Shown: one piece after another, positions 20,661 to 33,379 of the stretch | How the letters are laid out: each line of letters opens with the position of its first letter | Numbering within the stretch: position 1 is the first letter of the stretch | Origin: Amylostereum areolatum | Taxonomy: Eukaryota > Basidiomycota > Agaricomycetes > Russulales > Stereaceae | NCBI GenBank assembly: GCA_012932865.1 | Contig: SAXG01000003.1 | Coordinates: 1,116,001-1,180,000, forward strand | Length of the DNA: 64,000 nucleotides | Direction of reading: 5' to 3' | Notes under the pieces: generated by a model | Told to the model about the DNA's origin: nothing | What the model saw: only the letters and a program-made list of their open reading frames with translations | Database searches by the model: none | Translations under genes and position numbers: made by a program

Positions 20661-21363
20661 ACGGCGTGCGACGCTCCCGGTTTGAGGTGGAGAGCAGGCC
20701 GATATTTGGCTCGTTATTTTTCCGCGATAGTTTTCTGCTTTCCTCTGATCCGTCGCGAGATGTTGTACATGAGTCATTGTGTCTGTGTGAACACATCCCC
20801 CCGTAATGTAATGCATATAATCCAGAAAGCGATTCCCCCAAACAGAGCCTGTGAAGAGCCGGCAGTGTGGCATCCATCTGATCACCAGTTGTAACAGAAC
20901 ACACTGCATGCTCGCCTCGCTGGTGTTCGTCAAAAAACAGACTCGGCATCTAATTCACACTGAGTGCTTTAACCCGCCGAGCCGTCCAGTAGAGTTTGAC
21001 GTGGGGTATATATGAAAATTGCATGCGGTACGTAGATGACGAGCATCTGTCTACAGTCCGGGAATTACAGCGTATGTATGCAGACAGATCTCGGGCACAA
21101 CAAAAGTGTTCGGTACACCTTTGTGTATAATGGGGACAAGGGTGGGATTGGGGTGAATGCCTAGGTACAATTAAAGTAGACCGGCCGTCAAGACCAGGGC
21201 GCTTGGAGGTGGCTCGTAAAATGGTAAGTTAGGAAACAAGAACGAACGAGCGATGCGGGTAGAATGCAAGTAAACGTCCGGGCGTGTCCAGCGAAGTAGA
21301 TAATGGGGTGGTGATACAGTGAGTGAATCCGCCATGTGCGAAGGGGACATGATATCAAAGCGA
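20661..21363. other. Intergenic region between convergent genes
   Basis: About 700 bp between the small gene's stop and the stop of the KRE6-type gene. No coding exon, RNA or clear repeat was seen. Confidence 0.45.
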
Positions 21364-23755
21364 TTAACATTGGCCGAGGAATCTGTTCTCTGGGAAAGTC
21401 TGCCCAAAGTCATCGTCCCAGGTGGTGAAGTTTGGGTTTGCGTAAGCCTCCGGGTATCTGAATACGACACCAATCAGTAATTGCCGACGTTTCGATACAG
21501 GATATCCGCTTACTGCTCGATGTACTTGGCCGTGGGGAAGTCATCGGGGTCGCAACCAACGTTCTTCTCACCGGCGCACTGATAAACACGGATGTAGTCG
21601 ACGTACATTGATGTCGGGAAGGTCAACTCGTCGAATTGGACTACACCGAAGTTTTTAGACATCCCCAAATTCATGATAAGATACTATTTTCAGATGTTAG
21701 CTTGCGCAGATTCCTCTTGACCGTGTGTCACTCACCAAGGGCTCCTGAGGGATGGGGCGCGCAGATATCTCCGCTGCAGCGTTGGCGCCCACGCCCGCCG
21801 CTTTGATGGTCCAAGCGGCTTTATTGTTGGTAATCCAGGTGATGTATGCGTTGTCGAAACCTGGGCGGTACTAGGTTGAACTGTCAAAGAGGTCGTATAA
21901 TTGAATATCTAACATGGAACGAACCTCAAAGCCATAGATGGAGTACACCTTGCCAGTGAGTTCGTAAGCTTGCTGGTCGGTGTCCGACACCACGGAAGTC
22001 GCCTGTTGCGTATTACCACCAAGATAGGTGTTCAGCTTGGAAACGGTCGGGTCGGTAAGGATGAAGTTGTCCGAATTGTTGTTCCACACGTAGCCCGCGT
22101 CGAAAGGCTAGGAAAGATGTCAGGATTTTTCGCATGAACAAACGATTCCACATACCGCCCATTGCGCACTTTGCGACACTTCTCCGGCCTGCGTGGTACT
22201 GCCCGCTGGAGCGCTCGCGGGGACGTCGATCTGAGCCTCGAAAAGGTCGATCTCCGGAGCAGCGCGTCCTACATAGCTCCCGTCCTTGTGAACGGGACCA
22301 GGATGACTCTCGCCCGGACAGGTGCACCTGGAAAGCCGTTGCCCGGGCAGGTAGGACAACACACCGCCCACGCTCTTGTCGCCGTTAATGGTGGATGCCT
22401 CTGGCAGGCCGTTCAATGTTTGATTTGCGACGGTACCGACATCGCATGCGTCGTATGTGTAAGGCCACTATGTATTGGTTGTCAGTCAGCGAACAACTAT
22501 GAGCGCAAAAGAAACCTTACCATCCCGTGCAGTGAGGCGCCATAACCTGCTCGGCCTAGATTTCCCATAGCCCACACCGCAGGCCACAAGCCATGTATGT
22601 TGGTGGTGCCGGGAAGGATGACAGAGGTCTCGACGTAACCACCGGTGAAGCAGAATTTGTTCCTGCGTTTTCAAAAAATTCACCGGTGAATGGCACGCGA
22701 TGCCATGTAACCTGCTTACCATGATGACATCATGCCTGTAAATCGCATTGAGTCGTGGGCGGGATGCGAGTAGGGCAGAACAAAGGAGATCACGTACCGC
22801 CCTGGTAGTCCAACCCGTGGGTTTGCTTTTGGGTCAAAGTGATGGTCAATGCACCGTCCTTGGTGGTGATTGCGGCCGGATCGTACCACTCCAAGTTGTT
22901 TGTTTGCTACCGGTGCCGTCAGTATATGGACCGAATGAGAAAAAATAGGGACGTACCCAGTAATGGAGGTCAACAGCTTCCCAATAAGGGTCATCTCCTG
23001 GGTAGAAGGTCCTGCCGTCGGTGTTGAACTCGTCGGAAAAGACAAGCTCCATGGAATCGCTGCCGGTGAAAGCGCTTTTCGTGTACGCCTCCCGAGGAGT
23101 TTCGGGGTCGATCAGACCGAATTTGCCAGAGATATCTGGAACTTGTCCGGAAGCATTTGTCCCGCCGAGGTTGAACGCGCCAAAGGTTTCTTGCTGTCGG
23201 CGGGTGAAGTAGCTGATGATGGGGTAGCCGGCGCTGTGGAGCAAGATAAGTGAAAGACGTGGAGGGAGCGGCGAATTACGGACAATAGTGTGAGGATGCC
23301 AATGCAGAGAAAAGCGAGACAGCCAATGTTGGCCAAGCCACGGGAGGAAAGAACGAAAGGATCGCGGTTGGTGCGATGTGATCTGACATCCGGGTTGTGC
23401 ATGTCGTCGTCTGCTTCACGCACGTCCGGAGAGACGTTGGCGCCCCATCGTGAGGGGTCGGGCGGTAGCGCGTACTGGAGGCAGGTTGAGGATCAGGATA
23501 TGATAGGGGGAAGAACGCAGGACACGTACTTTGTCCTCCAGAGAGCCAGACGAGTAGCCAGCCTTTTCCGGGTAGGGACTGGTGTAAGACTTGAGAGGAG
23601 AAGGTGAGAAACAAGACGATTAAAAAAAGGGCAGGACGCACGGTAAGGCTGGAGTAGCGGGAAAGGGATCGTGCATAAGAGGAACGGATGAGGCTCGCGT
23701 TTGAGTCGTGCGCGCTGGGCTCGCGGCGGGGGAGGGGGGCGAAGGCGGGCGCCAT
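21364..23755 (-). CDS. KRE6: KRE6/SKN1-type beta-glucan synthesis protein (GH16)
   Basis: Type II membrane protein of the Kre6/Skn1 family, needed for beta-1,6-glucan assembly in the fungal cell wall and located in the secretory pathway. After a disordered cytosolic tail with the family signature KYALPPDPSRWG comes a single transmembrane segment (GLANIGCLAFLCIGILTLF), then a lumenal GH16-like domain. Visible in it are MELVFSDEFNTDGRTF, YVETSVILPG...GLWPAVWAMGN, and the catalytic-type motif EIDLFEAQ (Glu-x-Asp-x-x-Glu). The C-terminus is YPEAYANPNFTTW...FLGQC, with stop TAA at 21364-21366. There are at least eight short introns. Length is about 700 residues, normal for the family. The start at 23755 gives MAPAFAPLPRREPS; the exact N-terminus is the least certain part. 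Confidence 0.9.
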
Positions 23756-24046
23756 GGAGGAGTGTGGCGGGAGGAAAGGGAAAGGGAAAATGCATCGCTG
23801 GGTGGAGAAGGAAGGAAGTAAGTATGCAAGTGGAGCGGCTGGGAGAGAGTCTGGGAGAGTTCGGAAGGTGTCGTTGTCAGTTGACGACTTGGGTGCGGTT
23901 GGGAGGGAGTGACGTCCGAGGAACCACTCACGCGCCGAATTCCCGGGATCACTCCACTATACTCCACTCCCCCCTTTCTTTTTCCTCACACCCGTCCTCA
24001 TTAAAAAAATTCTGTCACGCAACGAGCACAGTACACCGATGTTTTT

Positions 24047-27000
24047 TTATTTACACGCATTCTTGTGGCCTTCTTTCCAATCTACCCGTTGGCACTCCGA
24101 GGAGCAATACCGCGCCCGCTTGCACTTACTGCACACCAACAGTGTCGGCTTCCCCCCGCCCCCACATCGCCCGCATCGGTCGGTTGTCCCTAGCGGCACA
24201 GCTGGCGGTGATGCCCCACTCGGCCGCCCCCTTGTCCCTCTGGACCCTGTTACTCCTTCTCCGAGGCTTCCCGCGATCGTCTCCAGATACGACACAGCGA
24301 ACAACGGTCCGATTGCGATTCGTGTCACCATCGTCGCGAACGGTGCCCAGGCCTTCACCGACTTGAACCCATCCACGTCCTTTCCCCGCCCGCATTGGCA
24401 GATCGGGTTGCCCTCCAACTCCGTCGTCCGCGGAACCCGCCCTTCGACAACGTACTCGCAATCCGCCCCGTGCTCCCACGTACGTCGACACCGCTCCACC
24501 AGCGCGGGGAGTAACCGCTTCCACGCCTCTACTTCCTTCCCCGACGTCTTGATCGCCAGCGCGTGCGCAATGTCGCTCGTCTCCAGCATCCGCGGAATGA
24601 CCTCGAAGTCCGAGATATCCAGGGGTAGCACGTACCCGTCCAGCAACACCGTGTGCGCTCCCAGGTCAAGTCGGAACTCCTTTAAGAACAACAACGTGTA
24701 CACCCCGCCCTCTCCAGGATCGCTCAGGCTGAAGACGCGGTGCCTTCCCCCTCCCGCCTGCCCCGTGAACATGCCGAACATGTGGTGCAAGCTGTCCTTC
24801 ACGTCCACCATCGTCTGGTGAGCGCTTTGGTTCACCAGCGAGCCCCCGGACCTCATACCTCGCTCCCGATCGGCGAACATGAGCGAGACGTGGATATTAA
24901 CCCAGTCGAGCGCGTCCCGTTTTGTGACATCCAAGAGCGGGAGTCGGTCAAGGTACACTCGGTGGATATTCCAGGTCGTCGCAACTGTCCCTTGCAGCAT
25001 GACCGGAGCAGGATCCATGTAATGTCCGCCAGGCGTGCGAGGACCCGCTGCGGATGTAATCACCTGTTGAGGTCCTCGTACTTAAGTTATTGGGGCAGAC
25101 AGAATCATGAATAGCTCATGCGTACCTCGATGTAATGCGATTTCCGTGCCACTCGCAGTCTGGTCCGCGTACCATCCACTGGGAAGGGAAAGTGGACAAC
25201 CTCGTGAAACGACCCGAAGGTGACAACAACCCCATGGGGAGTTTCTTGCTCACTCTCTACACCAGCTCCATCCAAAAGCTCTTGCCTGTGTGCGGCACCC
25301 GAGATATCCACCCGGATCATGAAGGTCGATATCTGTGCTGCCGCCGCATCCAACGTCACCGTGACTTCCCTAGCCCCTGCAGCAACATGTGTGTTATATG
25401 AGATGGCCTTGAGACTGTCGAGCTCATTTTGATAGTTGGGTCGACTTCGAGAGAGATAAACATGCTCTTTATCCAAGAGATTCGTGCTGTAAATGGCTAG
25501 CCCGAGGCCCAATTCCGCCAGCAGATGAACTCCTGAGGCGCTGTGGAGGCCGAGTTGAATCGTCGTGTCACTCGGCGATATGGCAAGGATCCAGGAAGGT
25601 GCCCAGAATGACACGACCAAAGAAGACTTGCCCCGGCGCCCTTCAAGATCTGGATGAAAGACCACCTCACTTTCCTCGTCTGACCCAACCGTTGTTACAC
25701 TCCCAAAATTGGCGGTGATAGTTGAAAAGTCATTGTGATAACTGGGTCCTTTGATAGTGCAAATGAGCGTGGGTGTTCGAAGTCTGTCAGCTTTGATATC
25801 CTCTACTATTTTGAAACGGCCCCGAGGGACGACGAGCACAATGCAGACCATCTCCGGAATGGTCTGCCAACCTTGAAATCGTCCACCTTGCGGCGCTTTG
25901 GTCCATCCCGGTTTGAGAGGGTCCACGCTGTGAAGGTTTAAGATGTGCAGCTGGACACACAGGTCTTGGTATGAGTTCAACCCCAGCATCAGAGTCCTGT
26001 CTGTGTTCAAAAATTTGAACAACACGTCCAGGGTATGTTCCCAATCCACCAACTGCCGGCTCCTCACAAGACGCAGAAGAGAAACGAAGGAACCACGCGT
26101 ATAGTGAAGGAGGAACCTGGTGAGCGTCCCCTTTTGAGCCTGTTCCCTCTGCCACGTAACGCTCTCATGGGCGAACATATTTAGATAGAGACCGAAGAGA
26201 AATGTACCAAGTTGTTTTGCCTCGAATGCAACAGGTATGTGTGACCCGCAGAGTTCGCGGAATGCACCGGCGTCGGAAAGAGAGAGGACCTTCCATGCCG
26301 TACGTTCGTGGTACTGTGAGCCTGCCTTGGACAAACGCTGAAGTATTATTTCGTGTGAATTGGAAATGGAAGTGAACTTGGATACAAAGGAGGATGGGAC
26401 GAGGTCAAGGAGGACGGAGAGCACCGTCAAATCGCCACAGACTTGGTCCGTGAATCCGGTGATGGAATCGGCGCCCATCGGGAGCAGCGTCTCGGTGTAC
26501 AGAACGGACGATGGTTTTCGGAGGAGGAGGGGCTGAGTGACGACGAGGATGTTGAGTAGACCGACGTGGTCTGCAAGGTTTGACGAGTCTATCACGTCGA
26601 ATGTAACTGGGGCCCTGGGATTTGCATTAGGGCCATATTCCTCGCCATCCAATTCGAGGACGGATGTTTGCCACGGGATCATGTAGGTGGGTGCAAGCGT
26701 CTCGGATGTACACGAACAATGGTGAAGCGCACGGGACAAACTCAGGGCATCCCCAGCAAAGAACCGGACGACCACCTTCGGGAGGGAGTCCGTAACGACG
26801 CGTCGAAAGGAGGAGCACCACTCTTTGAACTGTGCTTGGGCCATGTCTATCATCGCTTGGGGTTTCGGCGCCGCTTTGTTAGCCGCGAACAACGGCGCCA
26901 GGTGAAATGTAGAGATGGCGTCCGTTCCATAATGGACTATGAACTCTTCTCCGGAGGATTGGGTGTATACGAAAGTTGGATTCAGTTCAGTCGCATCCGT

Positions 27001-27790
27001 GACATCGCCGGGCCGCAGGGAGTGAACGCCGGTACGCCAGAGGTGGGGATGATGATTCGCGGTTAGCTCTATTGCTCTGATGAGCAGTGGGCCCGCCGAC
27101 CTAGCGATGGATAGTATAGCTCCATTGTACGTCTTCAGCACGTCTTGCATCTTCGTCTTCGCTGCGGACTTCAATTTGCTAGCATGCTGCGAGGGTAAAT
27201 TATCGAAGTCGGCGTAAGAAATCCAATAGCGACGCATGTCTCGCAGCGTTTGACGATTAACAACTTGAAGGAAATATCCATACTTCTTCTGCCACGTCTC
27301 GAGGTCGACTGAAGCATCGACAAGTGTGCGAGCATGAGTGCAGAGGGCGGAAAGGGTCTCCTTTTTGACGAAGAAGTCGTAGTATATGTTCCACATCCGC
27401 TCGGAAGGGATCCTTTTATCGACGACCATGGTGAAAAGAAGAGCATTGCGCGCTGTGGGGGAGTTTAGAGACGATTGCTAGCGGATAACGTCATAACTCA
27501 CCAAGCACAGCTGGCTCCATGTCGCAACAGGTGAAGTCCAGCTTCTGAGGGACTATGTACGCCGTGACCAAGGTCAGTCGTTGAATGTGCAGTGAAGGCA
27601 TAGACATACGTGTGTTGACATCCAGCCCACTGCAATGCACAGTGAACAAGACATTACGCGCATCGCCACAGCCAAGGAGGAGGATGTCAGCCGGTTGTTC
27701 TGGAGGGATATCCTGCGTCAAGCAGACAGGGGGTGTGTTTCCAATAGGATAGAAAAATGTCTTCTTAGTGAAGATGAGTGGGTGCGCCAT
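24047..27790 (-). CDS. Large DUF4470/MYND zinc-finger protein
   Basis: A protein of about 1190 residues with an N-terminal DUF4470-type region (MAHPLIFTKKTFFYPIGNTPPVC...ADILLLGCGDARNVLFTVHC) and a C-terminal MYND zinc finger with all ligands: C-x2-C...C-x2-C...YC-x3-C...H-x3-C in CGRCGGGGKPTLLVCSKCKRARYC and following. DUF4470 is also found at the start of the animal dynein assembly factor DNAAF3; in mushrooms the pairing with MYND is common but its role is unknown. The long middle part has no recognised domain. Introns are few: near 27607, around 27440-27500, and one near 25065-25125 joining SHYIEV to the last exon. The stop is at 24047-24049. MYND fingers usually bind proline-rich partners. 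Confidence 0.82.
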
Positions 27791-28507
27791 GGCTTGTCCG
27801 TTGAAGAGGATCTGGTTTGGGGGTGTTGGTGAAAGGTCAGAAAGGGCGGGATGGAGAAGTGAAAGAAAGGGGCCTCGCGACGTTGCTTAAATCGAACACG
27901 CCTTATGGTTTGCTCACGGTGGCTAGAAGGCTCTCACAGTCGGCGAGGATACAGCGTACAGCAGCTTGTGTGTAGCAGTCTCAGAGACTAACTCTAACAA
28001 TGAGCGCATTTACGCGCGGAAACCAGTGTGATAGTACCTTGTCGGACTGAGCTTTGAAGACCTCTGAGGCCTGAGGTGCTTTGCGGCGAAGTCTCGAAGA
28101 TCCAGCGAAGAGTCGAAGACCAACAATGTCTCAACGGACCGATACCGGCCCGCTTCTGCCGCCGGTAATTTTGCTTGACTTCGAGGTCTAACGCAAGTCT
28201 AACGTTAACCGCCGCATCCGCATCATTCTGCTTCGCCGAACGTCCACTGCATCCAACATCTTTCCAACTTTGTTATGTTATGTGCCGTATAGATACCGTT
28301 GTCCATCATGGTAACTGATCTCCTTTTCATGCCTACTGAAACGGCCCTAAAACGGCCAGACTCGCTGGACTGAGACGAGTCAGTACTCAGGTTGTAACGG
28401 GCTGAGACGATTGCCCTCCTGAATGCCCTATATAACTCTAACATACTCCCAATGTGACCACGAGCTTTAGTAGCGACCTCGCTTCTTTCCCTTCCACACA
28501 ATAGCCC
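27791..28507. other. Divergent intergenic region
   Basis: About 715 bp between the MYND gene and the DUF6534-like gene, transcribed away from each other. A TATATAA element at 28429-28435 lies about 75 bp before the plus-strand start. No further exon or repeat was recognised. Confidence 0.4.
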
Positions 28508-30128
28508 ATGTCCCCACCAAATGCTAGGCTGGACGCGTCGGCTACGGGTCCGATTCTTGTTGAAGGACTTCTTCAGGTGCTTTGCCAAGGAGTCATCTTC
28601 GCTCAAGCAATCAAATACTACGAGAGCCCCCTCGACGACACGCGACGGTTGAAGTCTTACATCTGTGTATTGGTCGTGTTGTCCGTGTACGTGCGCAACT
28701 TTCCCCCCATCACTATGATCACTGACGGTGGTATCGTTCAGGTTTCAAACCGCACTTTCAATTTATAAGCTCTGGATAGTGCTGGTACTTGGGCGACATT
28801 GGGTGAGGATGCCAGTGATCCACGTTCTGCTCTTCTCTGACCAGTTTCACAAGTCGTCATCTCCAATTGATTGGGCCGACCTCTTTTTCAACGGAGTGAT
28901 ATGTAGCGTTAGCGAACTGTACCTTGTGAGGCGTTGCTGGAAGGTAACTTGTCTCATGTTTTCTCCACGCTTTCATCATTGTTCATCTCATACTTGCAGG
29001 CTACCAAGAAAAATCCATGGGTTCTTCTTCTTCTAGGGTTTATCGCTGTCACTACATTCCTTGCCAACGTCTATCTAGTACACTCTTTCACAACAACTCT
29101 GCGTGTCATCTCTCATCTTATTCATAGGCCGTAGAGATCGGCCACTCCCGTCTTAAACTCGAGGCTACAAACGACGTGAGTACCACATTTTTGGGCCTCT
29201 TCTCGGCTTTCTGACGATCTATTCTATCAGCCTTTAAGGACAAATCGATATCTTCCGGTACGTTTGCACAGAATAGTTGACGAACTTGTCTGATTTTGTG
29301 ACCAGACTGTAATCTCCTTCAACTACTGGATCTTCGGCTCTTTAGGTATCGTGTGTCCTTGAGATCGTTCCCGACTATAACTGATATCACCTTCAGCCCT
29401 TGATATCACCGTCACGTCAATCCGTAAGGCGACTTCTTCTTCTCGCGTGTTTTACTCATTGTTTCTACAGTGATGGTCTGGCTCTGGCGCTCGAAAACTG
29501 GGCTGAGTTATCTCGACAAGGCAATCAAGCATATCATTGGCATATCATGGGAATCTGCCGCCGTTCCTTGCGTGTCCATGGTTGTCGCCGTTGCATTGTA
29601 CCATGCGAAGCCTGTGAGTCCACCTTCACGTTACGCCGCATGTGCCATCGATGACCAAGGTTCCAGGCTCACGAACGGAATGTCGTCCTCATCTTCATTC
29701 TCATGACGGGCAAGTACTACATCCTGGGCATTCTCCGGGCCGTCAACTCGCGAGAAAAACTACGCCAGCGGATGCACTCTGAGGATAACGGACGTCGCTC
29801 TCTAAGCGGATGGCAATGGGATCAAGATAATACGGCGGCGACGCCCCGCATGGTACGTGGATCGCTTCCTGTGGTAATCATTTCATCTGACGGGAGTTAG
29901 GTGAACGATTGCGTGGCGCCTTGTACGGATGCTACATCGAGTCCGAGTGGGGTGGCAGATTCTGCATCTACGTTGGCGGCCAGGTCGGTCGAAGACGGAG
30001 GTCTGGTTTCGAAGTCGCCCAGTGTATATCAAAGGATGACTCTTAATTCCGTGACGGATGCTACGAAGGTTGAGGTGGATAGCAATTGTAGAGTGCTCAG
30101 CTCAAGAGATGGATCAGGCATGGTCTGA
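28508..30128 (+). CDS. Multi-pass membrane protein, DUF6534-like
   Basis: Membrane protein of about 330 residues with seven likely transmembrane helices, spread over about eight short exons. It begins MSPPNARLDASATGPILVEGLLQVLCQGVIFAQAIKYY, the typical start of a large family of mushroom seven-helix proteins. Later segments include FFNGVICSVSELYLVRRCWK, LLLLGFIAVTTFLANVYL, ALDITVTSILMVWLWR and the conserved KAIKHIIGISWESAAVPC. A Ser/Thr-rich cytosolic tail ends GSGMV, with stop at 30126-30128. The family is expanded in Agaricomycetes, and its function is unknown; the layout resembles receptors but no ligand or G-protein link can be read from the sequence. Family name is from memory of the DUF6534 pattern. 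Confidence 0.75.
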
Positions 30129-30364
30129 CGCTGCTATATATGCAGATCGTTATATGTTTTTATCCTTAGAAGTCGTGGGCACTTGTAATTCCCATAGTAG
30201 AGGTGTAATCCTTGCTGAGGTGTGACTCTTATTTTGTGTATCGTCAAATTAAGTACAACTGCAGATTTGGCAGGGTGAGTTGTTTTTGACCAAGTGAGTT
30301 TGTGGTACGTGCCGGAGAATTCTGTGCCGGAAACCGGTTCAACTGGGCTCTTGTCCACAACGTC

Positions 30365-31723
30365 ATGTCCAACGACGACCAGCCATCCAATACTATCCCA
30401 GCAACCGGCGACAACAGTAAATCTGCAGTACCCTCTGTGTCAACTTCTCCAGTACCGGTAGAACAGGAGGACCGCGGCTTCCTCTTGGAGCGGGCAAGGC
30501 AGTTCCTATCCTCACCCCAAGTTCGCTACGAGGATGTTGCAGTCAAACGCCAATTTCTGCAGGAAAAAGGCATTTCTGAGAAAGAGATTCAAGGGTTACT
30601 ACACGAGCAGGTGAGTCTCCTTCTTCTTTGCGGGTGCGTTTGGGTGACCACCAACGAAGCCGCTTCCAATGCCTTTAGTACCTCCTCGGACATATCCTCA
30701 GCCCACACCCTCAAATCTTCCCAATATCTTAGCGGGGATCCTAAGAATAATGTCTTGGGCGGCTGGAGGGAGTGCTTTGATATTGATGATCTACTATGTA
30801 GGTGTAATAGTGCATCCTAGTATCTGCGAACCTCACCCTATCCAATCAGCGTTTCATCCTACCTCGCCTTACACAGTCTGCTTTAGCCCGCCGTTCACTG
30901 CGAAATCATCAAACGGCCTTATTATCACGGCTCAGCGAATCTCTGCAAGGCTTCCGGGATACTCAGCGCGATTCATTTGCAGTTCTCCCTAAACCATCAC
31001 TAGGCAGAGAATTGCCTCAGTACTCGAGCTGCCAAACAGTAGACGAGATTGTCCTGGCGAGCAGTGGTCGAAACGATCTCCCAGAACATTCTCTTCTGCG
31101 CTGTGCATTGGCCGATTTCAAGTTAGACGGAAAAGAGCCGACCACAGAAGAGCTCTTCCATGTCATGTGCAAGAAGCTACCATGGCTCGAAGCAGACGCG
31201 CCTTACCAGGTATGTTTGGCAGTTTGAATTCTTCGGCTACACATGAGACGATGCAACTAATAGGAGCGACTGTGGAATACTCTCAACGAAAGCCCTCGCT
31301 TTCAAAACGCGACTGAGGTCGTTGGAGACCCAGCACATTGGTCGTTCGTCCCACCAGCCCCCCCACCGCCGTCATCTCTCGTATCTTCTCTCTCCGATCT
31401 CAAATCTTCCCTTCCTGGTCCGGAATTATCTACGGCCCCGGGGCGATTCCAGCACACGCTCCAGGCCATGTCTGACTTTACCGGGTACCTCACAACTGAG
31501 ACGTACACGCTTTCGACCAGGCAGCGCCATGGTCTGCCGGGGGTCAAGGTGGTAACAGGGATCGAGGAAGACGAGGTCAGAAAGGAGATCAGAGCTCTCA
31601 AGGGTCTAGTGTTGAACAGGTACGGCACTCCACTGGCGATCGTACAACGTTGCTCATCTTGGTCTTCGCAGGAAATCGTTCATGCCACCTCGATCCGCTA
31701 CCACCCCAGTCGTAAATACGTAG
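30365..31723 (+). CDS. PEX14: PEX14-like peroxisomal docking protein
   Basis: Likely peroxin 14, part of the peroxisomal import docking complex that binds the cargo receptor Pex5. Near residue 38 starts a Pex14 N-terminal domain: LLERARQFLSSPQVRYEDVAVKRQFLQEKGISEKEIQGLL, with the helical pattern and the KGxSExEI signature. A proline-rich linker and a hydrophobic segment follow (ILRIMSWAAGGSALILMIYYRFILP), then a helical/coiled region and a Ser/Pro-rich part. The intron after LLHEQ (49 nt, ending AACGAAG) joins in phase 0, and the last intron lies before KSFMPPR. The stop is TAG at 31721-31723. The length of about 360 residues suits fungal Pex14. The C-terminal half is not strongly diagnostic, so another Pex14-domain protein is possible. 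Confidence 0.75.
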
Positions 31724-32032
31724 GCAGATCTACATATGAATGATGTTGTGTCCACTATACTGTCGAGACTCGAAAGGGAGCTGTACGATCTAGAGACGAA
31801 ATACAATACCGAATTCACCGAGGTATTCGATCGTGACCTGAGCATAACCAAATTCTTTTTTCTGCACTCGGATTCCGAGCACTTGAGATCGTGTGTCAGG
31901 AACCACTATAACTTACTCGCTGTCACGGCTCATTCACCTGGACAAGAATTAGATAGTCAGAGAATGGCAAGTCTAGTGAGATGGGAACTCACTCAATGAT
32001 TATGTGGTTCAAAGATACTAACTTACCATGCT

Positions 32033-32991
32033 TCAGCTATCAAATATCTCCGGGTGCATGTCCCTGCAATGGGTTTCCAAAAAATCCAGGTTGGGCCCGT
32101 CGAAGAATGCCGACATGGCTTTACTCAGAAGTGAATCCCTGAGAGGCCATTGTCGTCAATGTCCGAGTTGCCAGGGTGTGGTACAATGGCACGTACATGC
32201 ATAACCTACACATGCTCAGCTTGCCCTCTGGTTCTTCTCCGTAAACCATGACTACTCCATGTCTTGCCAGAGCCTCCATGACATGGTTGTCTGTGGAAGA
32301 ACCGGAGGCCAAGGATAATGAAGGCAGAGCACTATCTATGCCTGGTGCAGGAGATTTCCCATCTGAAAGTGTATCAGAGGATGGATCAAGGGAATGGCGA
32401 TGTTCAGCGGTCGGAGAAGAGGCAGGAATAGAAACTGAAATAGGAAACTGAATGTCTTGACTGAACGACAGCATGTACACCGGTGGGGGTGCCAGCTCAG
32501 ACGAGTCGACATGAGTCTAGTGAAAGTTAGCATTTTAGCTATCACACACTCACCATAAGAATCACACTACCCCGATGCCACTTACAGAGGTATCTAGACG
32601 AAGTGCTTTCGGTTCGGTCTGTAGCGCTGCCTGCAATGCAGAACGTAGTCTGGTGGCTTCCTCCTTTTGAAGTTGGATTTCTTCTTGGAGACCCTTCTTC
32701 TCAGCCTTGAGACTGTCGATGACAAGCCGTTGTTCAGCCTGGCGACTCTCAAGGGCGGCCAATGCCCGTTTGGCCTGTTGGAGTTCTCTCTGTGCCTTTG
32801 TGGGGCTATCCTCATCTTGTTGACTTCGAAAGAAGTCATTAAGGAGACTTTGCAGCTGCGGCTTGATCTCTTGAAGGTTGAGGGCTACTCTGCTTGACTG
32901 TGGGCCTGAGCGCGTTAGAGCTTAGGAACCACAACATAGCCTATTAATACATAGGTGGTATGTCGGAGGGCTTACCTGTACCGATCGCCAT
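32033..32991 (-). CDS. Coiled-coil protein of unknown function
   Basis: Not recognised. Four exons joined by introns 32906-32975, 32517-32585 and 32139-32211 give 248 residues. The first exon codes only MAIGTG. Residues about 15-95 form a charged coiled coil (QQAKRALAALESRQAEQRLVIDSLKAEKKGLQEEIQLQKEEATRL). A short beta-like block follows (VYMLSFSQDIQFPISVSI), then a Ser/Pro-rich linker, VMEALARHGVVMVYGEE and a conserved-looking C-terminal helix (LLSKAMSAFFDGPNLDFLETHC). It is tail to tail with the PEX14-like gene and head to head with RIB1. Confidence 0.65.
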
Positions 32992-33379
32992 TGATAGCAA
33001 CGATTAGGAACTTTGGAGACTGGATCCGGCTACGGTGAGCGTGGATGGGAAAGAATCGCGACGTAATAGCGAGCAGGATACTTACATAGGATGAGTGAGC
33101 CGTAATAGTCCCCCGCTGAGATCGGTGACCAAAACTGCTGACGGTGGCGAAGGACTCACGTCACTCAGCCACGCTGGGTAGCGCTGGGTTGTGATAGGCT
33201 GGATGAGTCAGGAAACGGGTCGGGCGGTCGGAAGTACGCCGGACAACCGGTTGTTCATGCACTCATGCACTTGCTTTCCAATTCCATCCTGTCCCATGCT
33301 TCAACTTGCCTCATAATCATTTCCCCACACCATCTCTCTCTTTTTCTCTACCACCTTCATCTCTACCACCCTCTCTCTC
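32992..33379. promoter_or_regulatory. Divergent promoter of the coiled-coil gene and RIB1
   Basis: A 388-bp head-to-head promoter. A long pyrimidine-rich run (about 33320-33378) leads into the RIB1 start, a common feature of strongly expressed fungal genes. No specific factor site was recognised. Confidence 0.4.

Noticed and set aside
20331..20933. 200-codon minus-strand reading frame over the small gene
   Set aside because: It overlaps the spliced plus-strand gene antisense, has no family resemblance and no promoter; taken as a shadow frame.
24039..24821. 260-codon plus-strand reading frame
   Set aside because: Antisense to the MYND gene's last exon; composition is Pro/Ser/Thr-rich as expected from the opposite strand of a Gly/Arg/Glu-rich GC-rich exon.
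31736..31999. 87-codon plus-strand frame after the PEX14-like gene
   Set aside because: Short, without splice partners or similarity; lies in the gap between convergent genes.
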